A stretch of DNA of 64,000 bases from Candidatus Gracilibacteria bacterium (GCA_028687475.1 JAQUAB010000002.1:62001-126000), one strand, 5' to 3'; numbered from the stretch's first letter, positions 50,201 to 61,343 are shown. Made by a program: numbers and translations. Notes: a model not told the origin generated them from the sequence alone.

Positions 50201-51259
50201 ATGATTCTCGACAATATCTTCGCTGAATGTAGCGAACGTGGATGATCTGATATCCATCTCAAAGAAGGACAACCAATGATTCTCCGCATCGAATGAGAGC
50301 TTTTGAGGAGTAATGATATGAGCATCCCGACACAACCATTTATGCTGGAAGTGCTGAGCGAATTGCTCTACAAAAAAAAGGAACGTATAGAATTCTTCGA
50401 GAAAAATCTCGAAATTGATTTTGGATATATCCATAGTGATGGGAGCTCTTATCGTGGAAATGCATATATATATCTCGGAAGGGTTGCTATTGCACTCAGA
50501 AGAATCTCGGAGAATGTGAAGAATCTCGGAGAGCTCGGAATTCCAAAAAGTATCAAGAAGGTACTCCAAGCAAAACAAGGATTATTCCTCGTGACTGGAC
50601 CAACAGGAAGTGGAAAATCAACATCAATGGCATCCATTCTCGAAACGATCAATGAAACACGTTCGAGTCATATTCTCACGATCGAAGATCCGATCGAATA
50701 CGTCTTCAAGAACAAGAAATCTATTTTCGCACAACGAGAAGTCGGACGAGATACACATTCATTCGGAAATGCGATCAAATCCGCGATGCGTGAAGATTCT
50801 GATATCATCATGATCGGGGAAATCCGCGATGCAGAAACTATGGAAACAGCACTCAGCCTCTCCGAAACAGGACACCTTGTATTCTCGACACTCCATACAT
50901 CTGGAAGCGTCCAGACGATCAATCGTATGACACAATTCTTTCCGACAACAGTTGAGCCTCAGATTCGTGCACGTATCGGAGAATCGCTCATCGGAGTACT
51001 CTCTCAGAGACTCATTCCGACAAAAGATAAAAAGAGTCGTGTCGCAATACGTGAAATGATGTACGTAAACTCTGGAATCAAAAACCTCATCATAAAAGGA
51101 GATCTCGCACAGATAAACAACACTATCGAAATAGGAAATCAAGATGGTATGATTTCTATGCGAAAATATGCAGATATGCTCCGTGATCAAGGATTGGTCG
51201 ATGAGAAAGACTATATCTGATATTTTATGAACGATATCGACACTCCGACAGGATTCTAG
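50201..51259 (+). CDS. pilT: Type IV pilus retraction ATPase PilT
   Basis: 352 aa, usual PilT length. N-terminal PAS-like part (ERGGSDIHLKEGQPMILRIEGEL), then the hexameric ATPase: Walker A VTGPTGSGKSTSMAS, Asp box (LTIEDPIEYVF), Walker B SDIIMIGEIRDAETM, His box HLVFSTLHTSGSVQTINRM, and an AIREMMYVNSGIKNLI segment like the AIRNLI region that marks PilT. It would power pilus retraction, used for twitching, DNA uptake or host attachment. Three TGA codons are Gly, including the GGSDIHL motif. Other pilus genes are not in the window. Confidence 0.92.
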
Positions 51260-51263
51260 TTTT

Positions 51264-52058
51264 CTAGATGTGATAAAGTCTTCGGGAATTCAGATATACT
51301 GTATTCTCGATTTCTTCTCTTGACTCTGTACGCAATGTACAGAGTTTTTCGAATGTGAGAAGTGTATTCGCGGGCTCATTCACCGTGCCACGGACTTCTT
51401 GTGGTGCGAGAAATGGAGCATCCGTCTCAAGAAGAATTCGATTCAAGGGAATTTTTGATGCAGCTTCTTGAATCTTGGAAGCATTTTTGTATGTGAGAAT
51501 TCCTGAGAAAGAGAAATAAATATCTTCAGAAAACCGAAGAAGTTCATCGGCAAAATCCCAATCTTCAGAAAAACAATGCATCACGCATCGATGGATATCA
51601 TTTTCCTGGATGAATGCGAGAGTATCATCGCGCGCATCTCGTGTATGAATCACAAGTGGTAAGTCATATTTCTGAGCGAGTTCCCACTGGAATATCCACC
51701 AAGCCCGTTGATTCGCTTTTTGTATTTCTTCCTTCCCTTCCGTCAAATAATGATAATCCAATCCCGTCTCCCCTATCCCGACGATAACATCACGATTTTC
51801 GATGATAAGTTCCTCGAGTTCTTGCATTTCTTTTCCTCCGATTTCTTGATTTTGTGATTCTTCTGGATGATAGCCGACGGTTGCGAAAAAAATTCACGGA
51901 AAACGACGTGCAAGAACAATAGCTTTTTCGGAAGTCAGAACGTCGCAGCCAATCTGAATCGCCTGTGTGATTCCATTTTTTCTCATATTCGAAACTACCT
52001 CGTCGATGCGAGGTTCAAGCGTTTCCCAATAGCAATGTGCATGTGTGTCGATAATCAT
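51264..52058 (-). CDS. tatD: TatD family metal-dependent DNase/hydrolase
   Basis: 264 aa, typical length. TIM-barrel metal hydrolase: IIDTHAHCYW (first metal His pair), AIQIGCD, ATVGYHPEE, IGETGLDYHY (bridging Glu), PLVIHTRDA, CVMHCFSED and RILLETDAPFLAPQ (last Asp) are all there in order. TatD proteins act as 3'-5' nucleases in DNA repair or degradation. One TGA (RFP-G-IF) and others are Gly. Its start is 7 bp downstream of the stop of the gene at 52066-53085, which precedes it on the minus strand. Confidence 0.92.
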
Positions 52059-52065
52059 AGTGAAT

Positions 52066-53085
52066 TTAGTCTTGAATCTGCATCTCATTCACGCGTCATT
52101 CTGTATCGAGAAATGCGGGTGAACCATCGTGGAAGAGAAATCCCTGAATATTCATGCCTGTCTTGAGAACTTTCGAAATTCCCGTATTTCTCTCTAGAGA
52201 AATAATATACGATGTATTTTCTTTCAGATTCTGGAGTGAGAGTTTGGCTGAATCTGATGTGTCGATATATCCGATACGAAGAGAAGGTGAGATATCTATA
52301 TAATCCGTAAATCGTGGATTTTTCTGCCAATTTCCATACTCGAAACCATATACACCATTTTTCGTCTTGATCTTCCATGAATTCGTATTATCAACCAACT
52401 CAATACTATCATCATATGGAAATGCGGTCGATTCATGGCCATCCAGTGAAATAATGTATTGGTCAGCAGATCAACGCTGGAGGACAATATATTGTCGCGA
52501 AATATCGAGAGCAATCGATTCTGGCTGGAATGGAAGCGAAGAAATGCTCACAAATCTATCAGCAGTAAGAATTCCAATTTCTGAAATACGATCCAATGTA
52601 CGAAGTACGAAATATTTCCCTCATTTCCCTGTTCCGATAGATTGGAATGATCAGGAAAAAGAATTCATCGCATTCGCAAGAAGTGATGATTCAAGTGTAG
52701 TATCAATATTTTCTCCAGTAATAGGAGAATAGACAAAAGCATTGGTAAAATCAGCACGATAATTTTGTTTTTGTCCGATCGTCATGGTGATATTATCTGA
52801 AATATTTTCTTTACCAGATGCTGTGAGCGAGAACGTATATCTTGCGGGAGGAATCACGATAGTACAAGTTTCCTGACATGTCTGATGGAAAACCAAAACT
52901 TTGTCCGCAAGTGGTAGATATGTATATTCGAGCTTTCCTTCGAGAGAAACATCGAAAGTGAGTCACTTTTCAGTCGACTGAAAAGTGATCGAACTCGTAT
53001 TCGCATAGAAAAAATACCAGTACGCTATTCATGGAAGAACAACGAGGAGAAAAAGGATAATGATGGCAAGAAGTCTTGAACGCAT
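52066..53085 (-). CDS. Membrane-anchored beta-rich protein
   Basis: 339 aa. One N-terminal membrane helix (LLAIIILFLLVVLPGIAYWYFF), the rest extracytoplasmic and beta-rich: repeated strands such as QYIVLQRGSADQYIISLDG, IGILTADRFVSISS and YIISLERNTGISKVL suggest a beta-propeller or similar fold. Two Cys pairs (QTCQETC) could form a disulfide. A PEGA-like segment is possible at about 60-110 (VIPPARYTFSLTASGK). Four TGA codons are Gly. In one operon with tatD. Similar in style to the protein at 61344. Confidence 0.5.
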
Positions 53086-53163
53086 AGAAATATTTGCAAT
53101 TAGGAAGATTATAGAGAAAATCAGGAAAATACAAATTCTCCTCTATTTCGCAACCGAAAAACT

Positions 53164-53841
53164 ATGCTCCAATATTTTCTCTCATCTTTTTCCCAAGAAT
53201 GACCGCATATTCCTGTGATTCTCGATGAGAACAGTGCACTCGAATGTATGAAGCACTTCACAGGACATCATATCACTTCACTCGAAGAATGTAGAACAGG
53301 AAATATGGAGAATGTATTTCTCTATGAGAAAAGTGATGAGAAAAAACATATGAGTATTCTCGATGTGCGTGGATTCATGAATGAAGTTTCCCTTCAACCG
53401 TATGGGAAGAAGGCAATCTACATTCTCAATAATTTCGATGAGGCAACACCAGAAGCGATGAATGCTGTATTGAAAATATTGGAAGAACCGCCAGAATATG
53501 CAATAATATTGCTCGTTGTTCGGAATCCTTCCAGTATTATTGAGACGATTCATTCGCGGACGATTACGCTTTTTCATACACAATCTCGGAAATCTATTCC
53601 AGAAGAAATGCGGGAAATGATTCGTGGATATTTTGCTGGAAGTCCGATCGAACTCGTACAGTTCCTCTACGGAAGTAAATATGATGAAGATACTGCGCTC
53701 GGCATTCTCGTCGAGAGTCTCTGATATGCCGAAGGAGAAATAATTTCTCAAATTGAAGAAGCAATGATTCAGATATTCCAAGTGAATGAGAATCCGAGAA
53801 ATATCCTGGATCGAATATTCTTGTGTAAAAATCCAGAGTAA
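53164..53841 (+). CDS. holB: DNA polymerase III delta-prime-like clamp loader subunit
   Basis: 225 aa. Core sequence ILDVRGFMNEVSLQPYGKKAIYILNNFDEATPEAMNAVLKILEEPPEYAIILLVVRNPSSIIETIHSRTITL follows the delta-prime pattern (KV-IIDDAD-M---A-NALLKTLEEPP, then SRC-----). There is no Walker A motif, as expected for delta-prime, and the protein is short at both ends. It would be the ATP-less subunit of the clamp loader. Two TGA codons are Gly. ATG at 53164, with a pyrimidine-rich leader. Confidence 0.75.
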
Positions 53842-53965
53842 ATATACCTCATATAGTATGCATAGAGTCATAATGTAGAAAAGAAATCTACAATATTTTA
53901 CAGAGAGAAATTATGTATGGATACCATTTTTCACAAAAAACGCTACTAGAAATATAGGAGTTTCT

Positions 53966-53993
53966 TTGACTATAGAGCGGTTTTTTTTATGAT
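53966..53993 (+). promoter_or_regulatory. Promoter, TTGACT-16-TATGAT
   Basis: TTGACT at 53966-53971 and TATGAT at 53988-53993, 16-bp spacer with a T8 tract, 24 bp before the ATG at 54018. Confidence 0.5.
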
Positions 53994-54017
53994 ACTATGG
54001 TCATCAAAAAAACACTT

Positions 54018-54812
54018 ATGAATCCACGTCCAAAAAAAACTCCATCTCCCAAAAAAACATCCAATCCAAAGACTATCAACTCACCTATCGTTCCATCAGC
54101 TCAGAATGTGTTCTTTTCTACAGAAGAACGTCCGTGAACACTCATCATTGTTGAGGGTTCGGATGGAAGTGGAAAATCCACACAACTCCTCATTGCCAAG
54201 AATCTTCTTGAATCGAATGGATTTTTCTGCGTTCACAGTGTATGGAATTCATCTGAGAAGATTCATGACATGCAGAAGAAACTCAAGAAAACAGATTTGC
54301 ATATGCCAGCAGCGGTATTCGATACCATTTATGCAGCGGACTTCATGGAACGTTATCTGACAGAAATGCGCGGAGCTCTCCGTGCTGGTATGGTGGTTCT
54401 CTGCGATCGATATATGTACACGGCGCTAGCTCGTGGATATGCTCGTGGACTCAAGATGGAACATTTGAAGCCATTCTATGACTCATTTTTCCCTATTCCA
54501 GATCTTGCTTTCTACTTCCGTATCCCTGTAGATATTGCTGCCCAGCGTGCTATCGGACGCAATCCACTGAAACACTACGAAGCCGGTATGGATGTTCGTT
54601 ATTCTGAGAATATTATCGAGAGCTTCAAAAAATTCCAAACGAAAGTCATCGAAGGATATGATACACTCGCCGAAAGATGTGGTATGCATATTATTGATGG
54701 TACGGCTCCAGTATACAAGACTACTCCTCTTTTTATCGAAAAAATTGCTGAATATTTCGAGAAAAAATATGACGTCCGACTCATGGGTATTCATTATTCA
54801 GAAAAAAAATAA
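54018..54812 (+). CDS. tmk: Thymidylate kinase-like protein, copy 1
   Basis: 264 aa. A Lys/Pro/Ser-rich N-terminal extension of about 38 residues comes before the kinase fold. P-loop LIIVEGSDGSGKST, DR motif MVVLCDRYMYTALARGYARGL and a RNPLKHYEAGMDVRYS segment (part of the lid or substrate site) fit dTMP kinase and related nucleoside monophosphate kinases. It would phosphorylate dTMP to dTDP. One TGA (RP-G-TL) is Gly. A second, diverged relative follows directly. Confidence 0.78.
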
Positions 54813-54872
54813 TAACATGAATTATATTCCTGTGTTCATAACTTATTATTCATAACTCGTAATTTCCTCAAC

Positions 54873-55646
54873 ATGCGTCCAAATATCAGTAATTGTCATG
54901 CCCTTCCTGGAACCCTTATTATATTCGAGGGGGCTGATGGATCTGGCAAAACTACAGAAATCAAAATTCTCAAAAGACTCCTCGAAGACGAAGGACACAG
55001 AGTGATTGTATCAGAATGGAAACGTTCCCCTATCATCGGTAACTTCTTGCGAAAAAATGAAGCACTTCCAAAAATTGACGAAAGAGTTCTTCCCGAAACA
55101 AATCTTTTTTTCCAGACGGCTGATCTCCTCTATCGAATAGAAAGAGAGGTTATTCCGGCACTGAAAAAAAACTACATTGTTATAATGGATCGGAGTATGG
55201 AGACTCTCATTGTGCGAGGACTTATGATTGGTATGAATATAGACCAATTGGAAAAATGACTTCTCTGGTGGAGAAATACCATCTACAAAGAACTTTTTGA
55301 TAAAGCTATTACTGTTGGTATTACTATCGAACTGGAAGAATCTCTCAACCGCTTACAGAAAAGAGCATGGAAAGAACATAAATCTCTGACAAGAAGCGGG
55401 AAAAAGGCTGAGGGTACACTTCTTGCATTGGAATTTATCAATAATCTTGTCTATTCTCCAGAAGGGAAAAAGATGACTCGAAATGATAAAAAGGCTTTTA
55501 TACGAAAAACTCAAGGAAATATTATTGAGACCTACAAGTCTGTTTTCGCTTCCAGAACACCAAAAATCATCACTATCAACGGTGAAGCACCCCTTGTGAA
55601 CGTAGAGTCAGAATTGCGAAAGAAAGTAATGGATGCCATCATCTAG
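54873..55646 (+). CDS. Thymidylate kinase-like protein, copy 2
   Basis: 257 aa. P-loop LIIFEGADGSGKTT, then FFQTADLLYRIEREVIPALKKNYIVIMDRSMETLIVRGLMIG, the usual place of the DR motif, here DRS rather than DRY. The rest (KRAWKEHKSLTRSGKKAEG) is basic and lacks a clear lid, so the substrate could differ from dTMP. One TGA (LEK-G-LLWW) is Gly. Tandem with copy 1 with a 60-bp gap; sequence similarity between them is limited to the kinase motifs. Confidence 0.7.
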
Positions 55647-55666
55647 TATCAAAATAATACACAACA

Positions 55667-55704
55667 AAGTAAATAACTATATAGCTCTATATGGTTATTT
55701 ACTT
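55667..55704. terminator. Long AT-rich hairpin behind the kinase pair
   Basis: AAGTAAATAAC(T)ATATA and TATAT(G)GTTATTTACTT form an approximately 17-bp stem with a short loop. No T run follows, so it may end or stabilise the transcript. Confidence 0.5.
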
Positions 55705-55731
55705 ATTATATAACTAATTCATAAAATAATT

Positions 55732-55760
55732 TTGACATATGGACATTTATATGCTATCTT
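55732..55760 (+). promoter_or_regulatory. Promoter, TTGACA-17-TATCTT
   Basis: Consensus TTGACA at 55732-55737 and TATCTT at 55755-55760 with a 17-bp spacer, 33 bp before the ATG at 55794. Confidence 0.6.
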
Positions 55761-55793
55761 ATACAAGCATATTATCCTATAACAAATACACAT

Positions 55794-56465
55794 ATGCTCA
55801 CAAATTCTAAGAAACTCCTTTCTGGAGTACTTGCAGCTGGTATGATGGTTTCTGCGGCAACATCATTCGGTGCCACAACTATTGGAAGTGGTTCTGTCGT
55901 TGGAAGTGGTGCTCTCACTACAGATGTAGTCTGGGATGACAATTTCCCAGGTATGGCAACTGGTGCAGTCGATGGTATTGCTATCCAAGCAAAAATTCTT
56001 CCTGTTCTCAATATGATTATTGACGGGGATGGTGTTATCGATCTCGGAACCCTTTCGAGTGATATCTACTCTTCAGGGAGTGTCGACGTCGAACTCGGAA
56101 CCAATGCTGTCAACGGAGCCACTATAACAGTACGTTCCACAAAGGGAGGACTCCAGAATGCTGCAAACCCATGAGTATATGTGAATAGTTCTACTGATGA
56201 TGAGATTGCTGATAGTTACAAATTCTCTGGAATCCTTGGTAATGATGATTCGAGCTACACATCTTTCAATCAAACATCACCTATTGCATCTGGTGTAGAA
56301 GTAGCAGATAATACAACAAGTCATATTCTCTACACATCTAATAAGCCTCAAAAAATAGAAGGAATTGACGATGTGACATTTGTTGTCGCTGCAAAACCAG
56401 GACTCGAAACTCCAGCAGGATCATATAGTGATGTAGTTGTCGTGACTGTCTCTGGAAATTTCTAG
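55794..56465 (+). CDS. Secreted WxL-like surface protein 1
   Basis: 223 aa. Signal peptide with likely cleavage after TSFGA, then a Gly/Ser/Thr/Val-rich beta protein: IGSGSVVGSGALTTDVVW, VELGTNAVNGATITVRSTKGGLQN and a C-terminal AAKPGLETPAGSYSDVVVVTVSGNF. The closing TPAGSY-D-V-VTVSG strand resembles the end of WxL and fimbrial/coat-U-type domains. No WxL tripeptide pair is present, so the family link is only by pattern and context. One TGA (NP-G-VYV) is Gly. A paralog follows at 56594. Confidence 0.6.
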
Positions 56466-56490
56466 AAATATATAATACGATATAATACGG

Positions 56491-56520
56491 AAAAATCCTG
56501 TCAAAATGACAGGATTTTTT
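56491..56520 (+). terminator. Terminator
   Basis: AAAATCCTGTCA-AAA-TGACAGGATTTTTT, a 12-bp stem followed by T. Confidence 0.85.
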
Positions 56521-56593
56521 GTAGGTGAAATTGCATTATATGAGAATATATGGGAGACTTGAGGTATACTTTTCTGATATAACCCTTGTCAAT

Positions 56594-57268
56594 ATGAAAC
56601 CCTTATCTCTTTTTCGCACTGTTTTCATATTTGGACTCTCCGTGATTCTTTCTATGAGTGAGATTTCTCCGAGATTATATGCTTCTGTAATTGGTAATGG
56701 TACTGTGACTGGAAGCGGTGCCCTCACGACGAATATCAATTGGAACGATACTTTCGTCGGATCGAGTGCGAGTGGGACCATCAATGGTATCGTCGTCACT
56801 GGACGTGTTCTCCCTACTTTGAATATGACTATTTCCGGATCAGGAACTCTCACATTAGGAAATCTTTCTAGTACTACATATTCTACAGGAACCGTAGATA
56901 TAGAAATCGGAACCAATGCTGTCAATGGTGCTTCTGTCAGCGCGCAATCGACAAATGGCGGACTCCAAAATACGAGCAATAGTTCTATAATCATCAATTC
57001 TCTCTCTACAGATGGTGCTGCAGATAGCTACAAATTCGTCAGTGTTCTGGGAACAACAGATTCCACTGCCCTCTGATTCACACAATCTGGTGCTATAGAT
57101 GTAGAAATTAACTCTACATCTGCTACAACTATATATAGTTCCAATAAACCACAACCACTTACTAATATTGATGATTTTACTTTTTCTGTGGTAGCTAAGC
57201 CAAATGGGCAAACACCTGCAGGAGACTATAGAGATGTCATAAAAATCACCGTTTCTGGAAATTTCTAG
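56594..57268 (+). CDS. Secreted WxL-like surface protein 2
   Basis: 224 aa. Signal peptide (MKPLSLFRTVFIFGLSVILSM, cleavage near LYAS), then the same arrangement as the protein at 55794: VIGNGTVTGSGALTTNINW, VDIEIGTNAVNGASVSAQSTNGGLQN and NGQTPAGDYRDVIKITVSGNF. The two are clearly paralogs with conserved opening, middle and end. One TGA (TAL-G-FTQ) is Gly. Start at 56594 gives a proper signal peptide; an earlier ATG at 56525 lies just behind the terminator. Confidence 0.6.
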
Positions 57269-57297
57269 ACGAAAATATTAATAACACATAATCTCAG

Positions 57298-57333
57298 AAA
57301 AAAGTCCTTATGTTTCTCAGGAAGGACTTTTTG
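57298..57333 (+). terminator. Terminator
   Basis: AAAAAAGTCCTT ... AAGGACTTTTT hairpin. An ATG at 57310 lies in its loop and is therefore not taken as the start of the next gene. Confidence 0.75.
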
Positions 57334-57384
57334 CTTTTTGGAAGAGTTTTTCTATTATGGGTGATATTCTTACTCTTCATCATT

Positions 57385-58998
57385 ATGAGATTTTTTCGAT
57401 TATTCTTCGTATTTCTCCTCACTCAGATTATCCTTCCTGCAGGAGTTTTTGCTGTCGGACTCACCGCTGAGATAGGTATTTCCCCACCTCGCAATGAATT
57501 CTCTATGGATCCATGACAAACCGTAACGAGAGAGATTATTGTATTCAATAACTCAAACACCGAAACATACACTCTCAATCTCAGTGGTGGCGATTGTATA
57601 GCTGACGTGCACCAATGAGCACCAATTTGTCATACATACAAGGGCAATGGTATGGATAGAAAAAGTCTTTCGAGTTGGATGTCGTTTGGTGAGTATCAAC
57701 ATTTTACTCTCAAGCCAAGGCAACAAAAAAAGATACAAATCACATTTTCTGCACCAACAAATGCACTTCCTGGATGACATTATGGTATCGTATACTTCAC
57801 TCCAGAAGTACCGAGTACAAATGGTGGTTCCGCAGTGACCATGATTTATCAGCTCAGTACTCTTTTTCAGGTGACGGTTTCTGGAGATATCATTTATGAC
57901 GTTGAATTTGAAGGAGTGAACGTTGAGACATCTTTTTCGAGTGCTCCAGAAGTTCATCCAATAAGTGAATTCATAAAAGCACCAACAGATACCAAAACAT
58001 GGTCATGAGCCCTGAATTTCTTGAAAGATTCACTTGATCCTCTCTGGAGTGCTCCAACACTCGAAAAAGAAAATACGGATTTTAATGTCAAATTCAGTAT
58101 TCCCGTCACCAATTCTGGAAATATCGATGTTCGTCCTATTGGGCAAATTGAGCTCTATGATGAGAATGGAAATCTCCTAAAAAAAGTAGGAAAAGAGTCA
58201 ATAAAAACTGCCGAAGGACTCTATGTCGGTGAGAGAGTTGTAGACTATCTTCCGATTAATGACGAAGGTGGGAGTGTACTTCCAGACGGAGATAGGAGAC
58301 GTATATATAGTGTGGACTGGAAGGGATTTGCATACGAATGATACGAAGATGGAAAAGTGATAGTGAAATACCAAGATCCTGGAGATTACTATTCTGAGCT
58401 CACTATGAAGGATGCTGCGATGATTTTTCCATGGGAGAAACTCGAGATACGAACCGGGAAAAAGCTCATAAAAGCTAGAGTTTCTCTGGAATATATCGGT
58501 AAAGATAACAAGGTTGTTCCTGTAGAATTCGAGAAGGATATAATGATTCAGTACAAATATATAGCAAAAACGCTCAATATTGGTGGTATTTTGCTTGCAT
58601 TATTCATCATAGTTCTTATCTGGATTCTCTTTCGCAAAAAGTCTCGTATCGAGGAACTCGAGGAAGAAAATGAAGATCTCGAAGAAGAAGTAGATGAACT
58701 CGAAGATGAGATAAATGAACTCGAGAAAGCAAAAATCAATGCTCAGAAAATTCTCGAACAGAAAAAACGTACTACAATAAAAAAAGCTTCATTAACTCCT
58801 GTGAAGACAAAATCAAGTACAAAGAAAGAAACTCCTACAAAGAATTCTGACTCAAAAAAAGAAACTCCAAAACCTCAAACGACAAAGAAAGTATCTCCTC
58901 CGAAAAAACCAACAGAAAAGAAACCTATCACAAGAAAAGCTACCACACCAAGAAAACCTAGCACTAAGAAAGAAGCTCCAACCAATCCTGAAGCATAA
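57385..58998 (+). CDS. DUF916-like membrane-anchored surface protein with basic cytoplasmic tail
   Basis: 537 aa. Signal peptide (MRFFRLFFVFLLTQIILPAGVFA), then AEIGISPPRNEFSMDPGQTVTREIIVFNNSNTETYTLNL, the start of a DUF916-like (WxL-binding) domain; an Ig-like region with VKFSIPVTNSGNIDVRPIGQIELYD, as in DUF3324; a membrane helix (IGGILLALFIIVLIWILF, about 400-425); a Glu-rich coiled coil; and a 75-residue Lys/Pro/Thr tail like a histone H1 end (KKPTEKKPITRKATTPRKPS). It would hold the small WxL-like proteins upstream at the surface. Five TGA codons are Gly. Confidence 0.65.
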
Positions 58999-59001
58999 TA
59001 C

Positions 59002-59032
59002 AAAAACCTCTCAAATTCTTGAGAGGTTTTTT
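59002..59032. terminator. Bidirectional terminator
   Basis: AAAAACCTCTCAA-ATTC-TTGAGAGGTTTTTT between convergent genes ending at 58998 and 59045. Confidence 0.85.
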
Positions 59033-59044
59033 CGAAACCAATAT

Positions 59045-60367
59045 CTAAATCAACCCTTCCAACTCTGCTATCTTTCCGATTTTTACCACTTCGATTCCTG
59101 AAGGAATATTGCCTGTATATTGCGCTGGAATGATAATGCGAGTGAATCCAAGTTTTATCGCTTCTGTGATACGTTTCTCGAGGAAATATACATTCTTCAC
59201 CACTCCTGTAAGTGATACTTCTCCGAGAAAAATCGAACGCCCAAGAGATTTGCCAGATCGAGAACTCATCATCGCAGCGATACATGCGAGATCTACACCA
59301 GGCTCCGTGAGAGAAAGCCCCCTTCCAACATTCAGATACACATCATAATCTTCGAGTTTTATTTTTGTGAATTTACTCATCACTGCGATCAAAAGATCGA
59401 TTTTCCCTTGAGAGACTCCACGAGAAGATCGTTTCGGATAACCGAACTTCGTATAGGTTGTGAGTGATTCTATCTCGACCAATATAGGACGATTCCCTTC
59501 TATCGTGAATGTGAGTGCCGAACCTGATAGTTTGGTATTTTCTGGATCGATGAATTCGAGTCCTGGATTCGGAATATCGATCAGTCCAGATTCTTCCATA
59601 CGAAAAAGCCCAACATTATCCGTAGAACCGAATCGATTCTTGAACGCGCGGAGGATACGATAATTCTCGGTACGAACTCATTCGAGAAATAATACTACGT
59701 CCACAAGATGTTCGAGAGATTTCGGACCTGAGATAGATCCATCTTTGGTCACATGACCAATGAGAAGTATCGATTTGTTCGTTTTCTTCGCGAGATTCAT
59801 GAACAGTTCCGTCATAATACGTATCTGTGAGATACTTCCAGGACTTCCATCGATCCGATCGCTCGAAAGCACAGAAATAGAGTCAACAATAATAATCTCT
59901 GCAGGATGAAGTTCGAGTGTTGCGATGATATCATCGAAGTTCGACTCTGAAATCAGAGAAATATTTTCGCTCGCGACACCGAGCCTTTTTGCTCGCATCG
60001 ATATCTGACCTATATGTTCTTCTCAGCTCACATAGAGAACCTGTTCTCACTGAGATGCATACCACTCGCTCATCTGGAGAGCAAGTGTCGATTTCCCGAT
60101 TCCTGGCTCACCTGAGAGAAGGACGAGACTTCCTGGAGTTATACCACCACCGAGGACGCTATCGAGCTCACTACTTGAACTTTTCATCTTCTCAAGAATC
60201 GAGTCAGTTCAGAGTTGGATTTTTCATACTTCTATTTTCTTTCCTGATATACTCTTCCCTTTTTTGGTATCGAGCTTGGATTCCTCGAGAGTATTCCAAT
60301 CGCCACAAGTAGGACATTTTCATACCCATTTTGGTGTGGATGCATGACATGATGAACAGATAAACAT
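59045..60367 (-). CDS. radA: DNA repair protein RadA (RecA-like, Lon-like)
   Basis: 440 aa, standard. N-terminal zinc finger ([26 protein letters not shown]), RecA-type ATPase with Walker [17 protein letters not shown] and [10 protein letters not shown], the RadA-specific KNRFG motif ([14 protein letters not shown]) and a C-terminal Lon-protease-like domain ([29 protein letters not shown]; catalytic Ser not expected). It drives branch migration in recombination. TGA gives Gly in the zinc finger, in YASQ-G-EQ and elsewhere. Follows recX with an 11-bp gap. Confidence 0.95.
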
Positions 60368-60378
60368 AGATTTTTATG

Positions 60379-60939
60379 TTATGATAATTCCCTTTTTATA
60401 TCACTATACGAAAACCCTTTCCGCAAAAATGCAGCAATGATTTTCTCACGATGCTTTGGATCAGTCATAGTATATCGATTTTTATACTTTTGCACTTCTT
60501 TTTTCAGAGAATCCATATCACTCATTTCAGAGATGATATTGTTGATTTCATCACGAAAGTAAGGATATTTTTGGATGAGCGTCATCGAGACTATCCGACA
60601 GGATTTTCCACGGTTCAGAAGAGTGTCAATCTGACGAAAGATAGATGATTTTTGGTATTCCCAATCTTCAATCTCAGTCATATTTTCTTCGATTTTCGCA
60701 CGAATCAGTTCTCGAGCAAATCATTTTTTGAGAAGTTTCATTTCCATTTCTTTTCTCCCTTTTCCGAGTGATAGAAATGTCCGCATCCACAGAGCAATCA
60801 TCAGTTCTTCATCATATCCAATATCTGTGAGAAATTTTTCTATATTCTGACATTTCTTTTTCGAGAGATATTCACGAATCCGTAGCCCCGATGGAGCATA
60901 TCGACTCATATAGTTGGCAACCCGAAGTTCGAGATTCAT
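60379..60939 (-). CDS. recX: RecX-like regulatory protein
   Basis: 186 aa of tandem three-helix repeats, as RecX. MSRYAPSGLRIREYLSKKKCQN matches the first repeat (R-rSe-ELr--L-kkg), FLTDIGYDEELMIALWMRTFLSLGKGRKEMEMKLLKKG the second (lxx-gylDD--yA---v------G---i---L--kG), and IIAAFLRKGFSYSDIKRELS the last. RecX limits RecA filaments; recA is not in the window, but radA follows in the same operon. TGA (KK-G-FARE) is Gly and joins the two halves. Confidence 0.7.
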
Positions 60940-60947
60940 ACAAATAA

Positions 60948-60976
60948 TTGACGGAGAGAAAGTATTGTGCTACAAT
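60948..60976 (+). promoter_or_regulatory. Promoter, TTGACG-17-TACAAT
   Basis: TTGACG at 60948-60953 and TACAAT at 60971-60976, 17-bp spacer, 27 bp before the ATG at 61004. Confidence 0.6.
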
Positions 60977-61003
60977 CTACACATATCTCATAAAAATACA
61001 AAT

Positions 61004-61222
61004 ATGACATCAGATATTGTACATATGGGCCCTCACGCCCTCGCAGTACATGCCTCACGTCTCCAGGCATTGAAGGCATATGGTATATCCGAACATTCCC
61101 TTGCACTGAATGAAGAATCGAGACTTCCTGTGCCCGATTCCAAGACAAAATCCATTGCGAAAATCAGCAAAGCAAATCGTGCGCTTGCAGTGCAATCAGA
61201 ACATGAGCTCATGGTTATCTAG
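61004..61222 (+). CDS. Small hypothetical protein
   Basis: 72 aa. Ala/Ser/His/Leu-rich, helical (HALAVHASRLQALKAYGIS, KSIAKISKANRALAVQSEHEL), no membrane segment, no internal TGA. Not recognised. It has its own good promoter and terminator and GC-richer, frequent codons (CTC, GCA, CGT), which points to a well-expressed real gene. Confidence 0.6.
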   Translation: MTSDIVHMGPHALAVHASRLQALKAYGISEHSLALNEESRLPVPDSKTKSIAKISKANRALAVQSEHELMVI

Positions 61223-61249
61223 ATACACCACGAAATACACTCAATAACT

Positions 61250-61284
61250 CAATCTGAAGTACGAAATAAGCTTCAGATTTTTTC
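61250..61284 (+). terminator. Terminator
   Basis: AATCTGAAG ... CTTCAGATTTTTT stem with an 11-base loop. Confidence 0.75.
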
Positions 61285-61343
61285 TTGCATTCCACAGAAA
61301 ATCGGTACAATGTCCATTGACTCTATCAGATATACTTTCCTCT

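Noticed and set aside
57310-57384. Longer start for the DUF916-like gene
   Set aside because: The ATG is in the loop of a terminator hairpin, and starting at 57385 gives a proper signal peptide.
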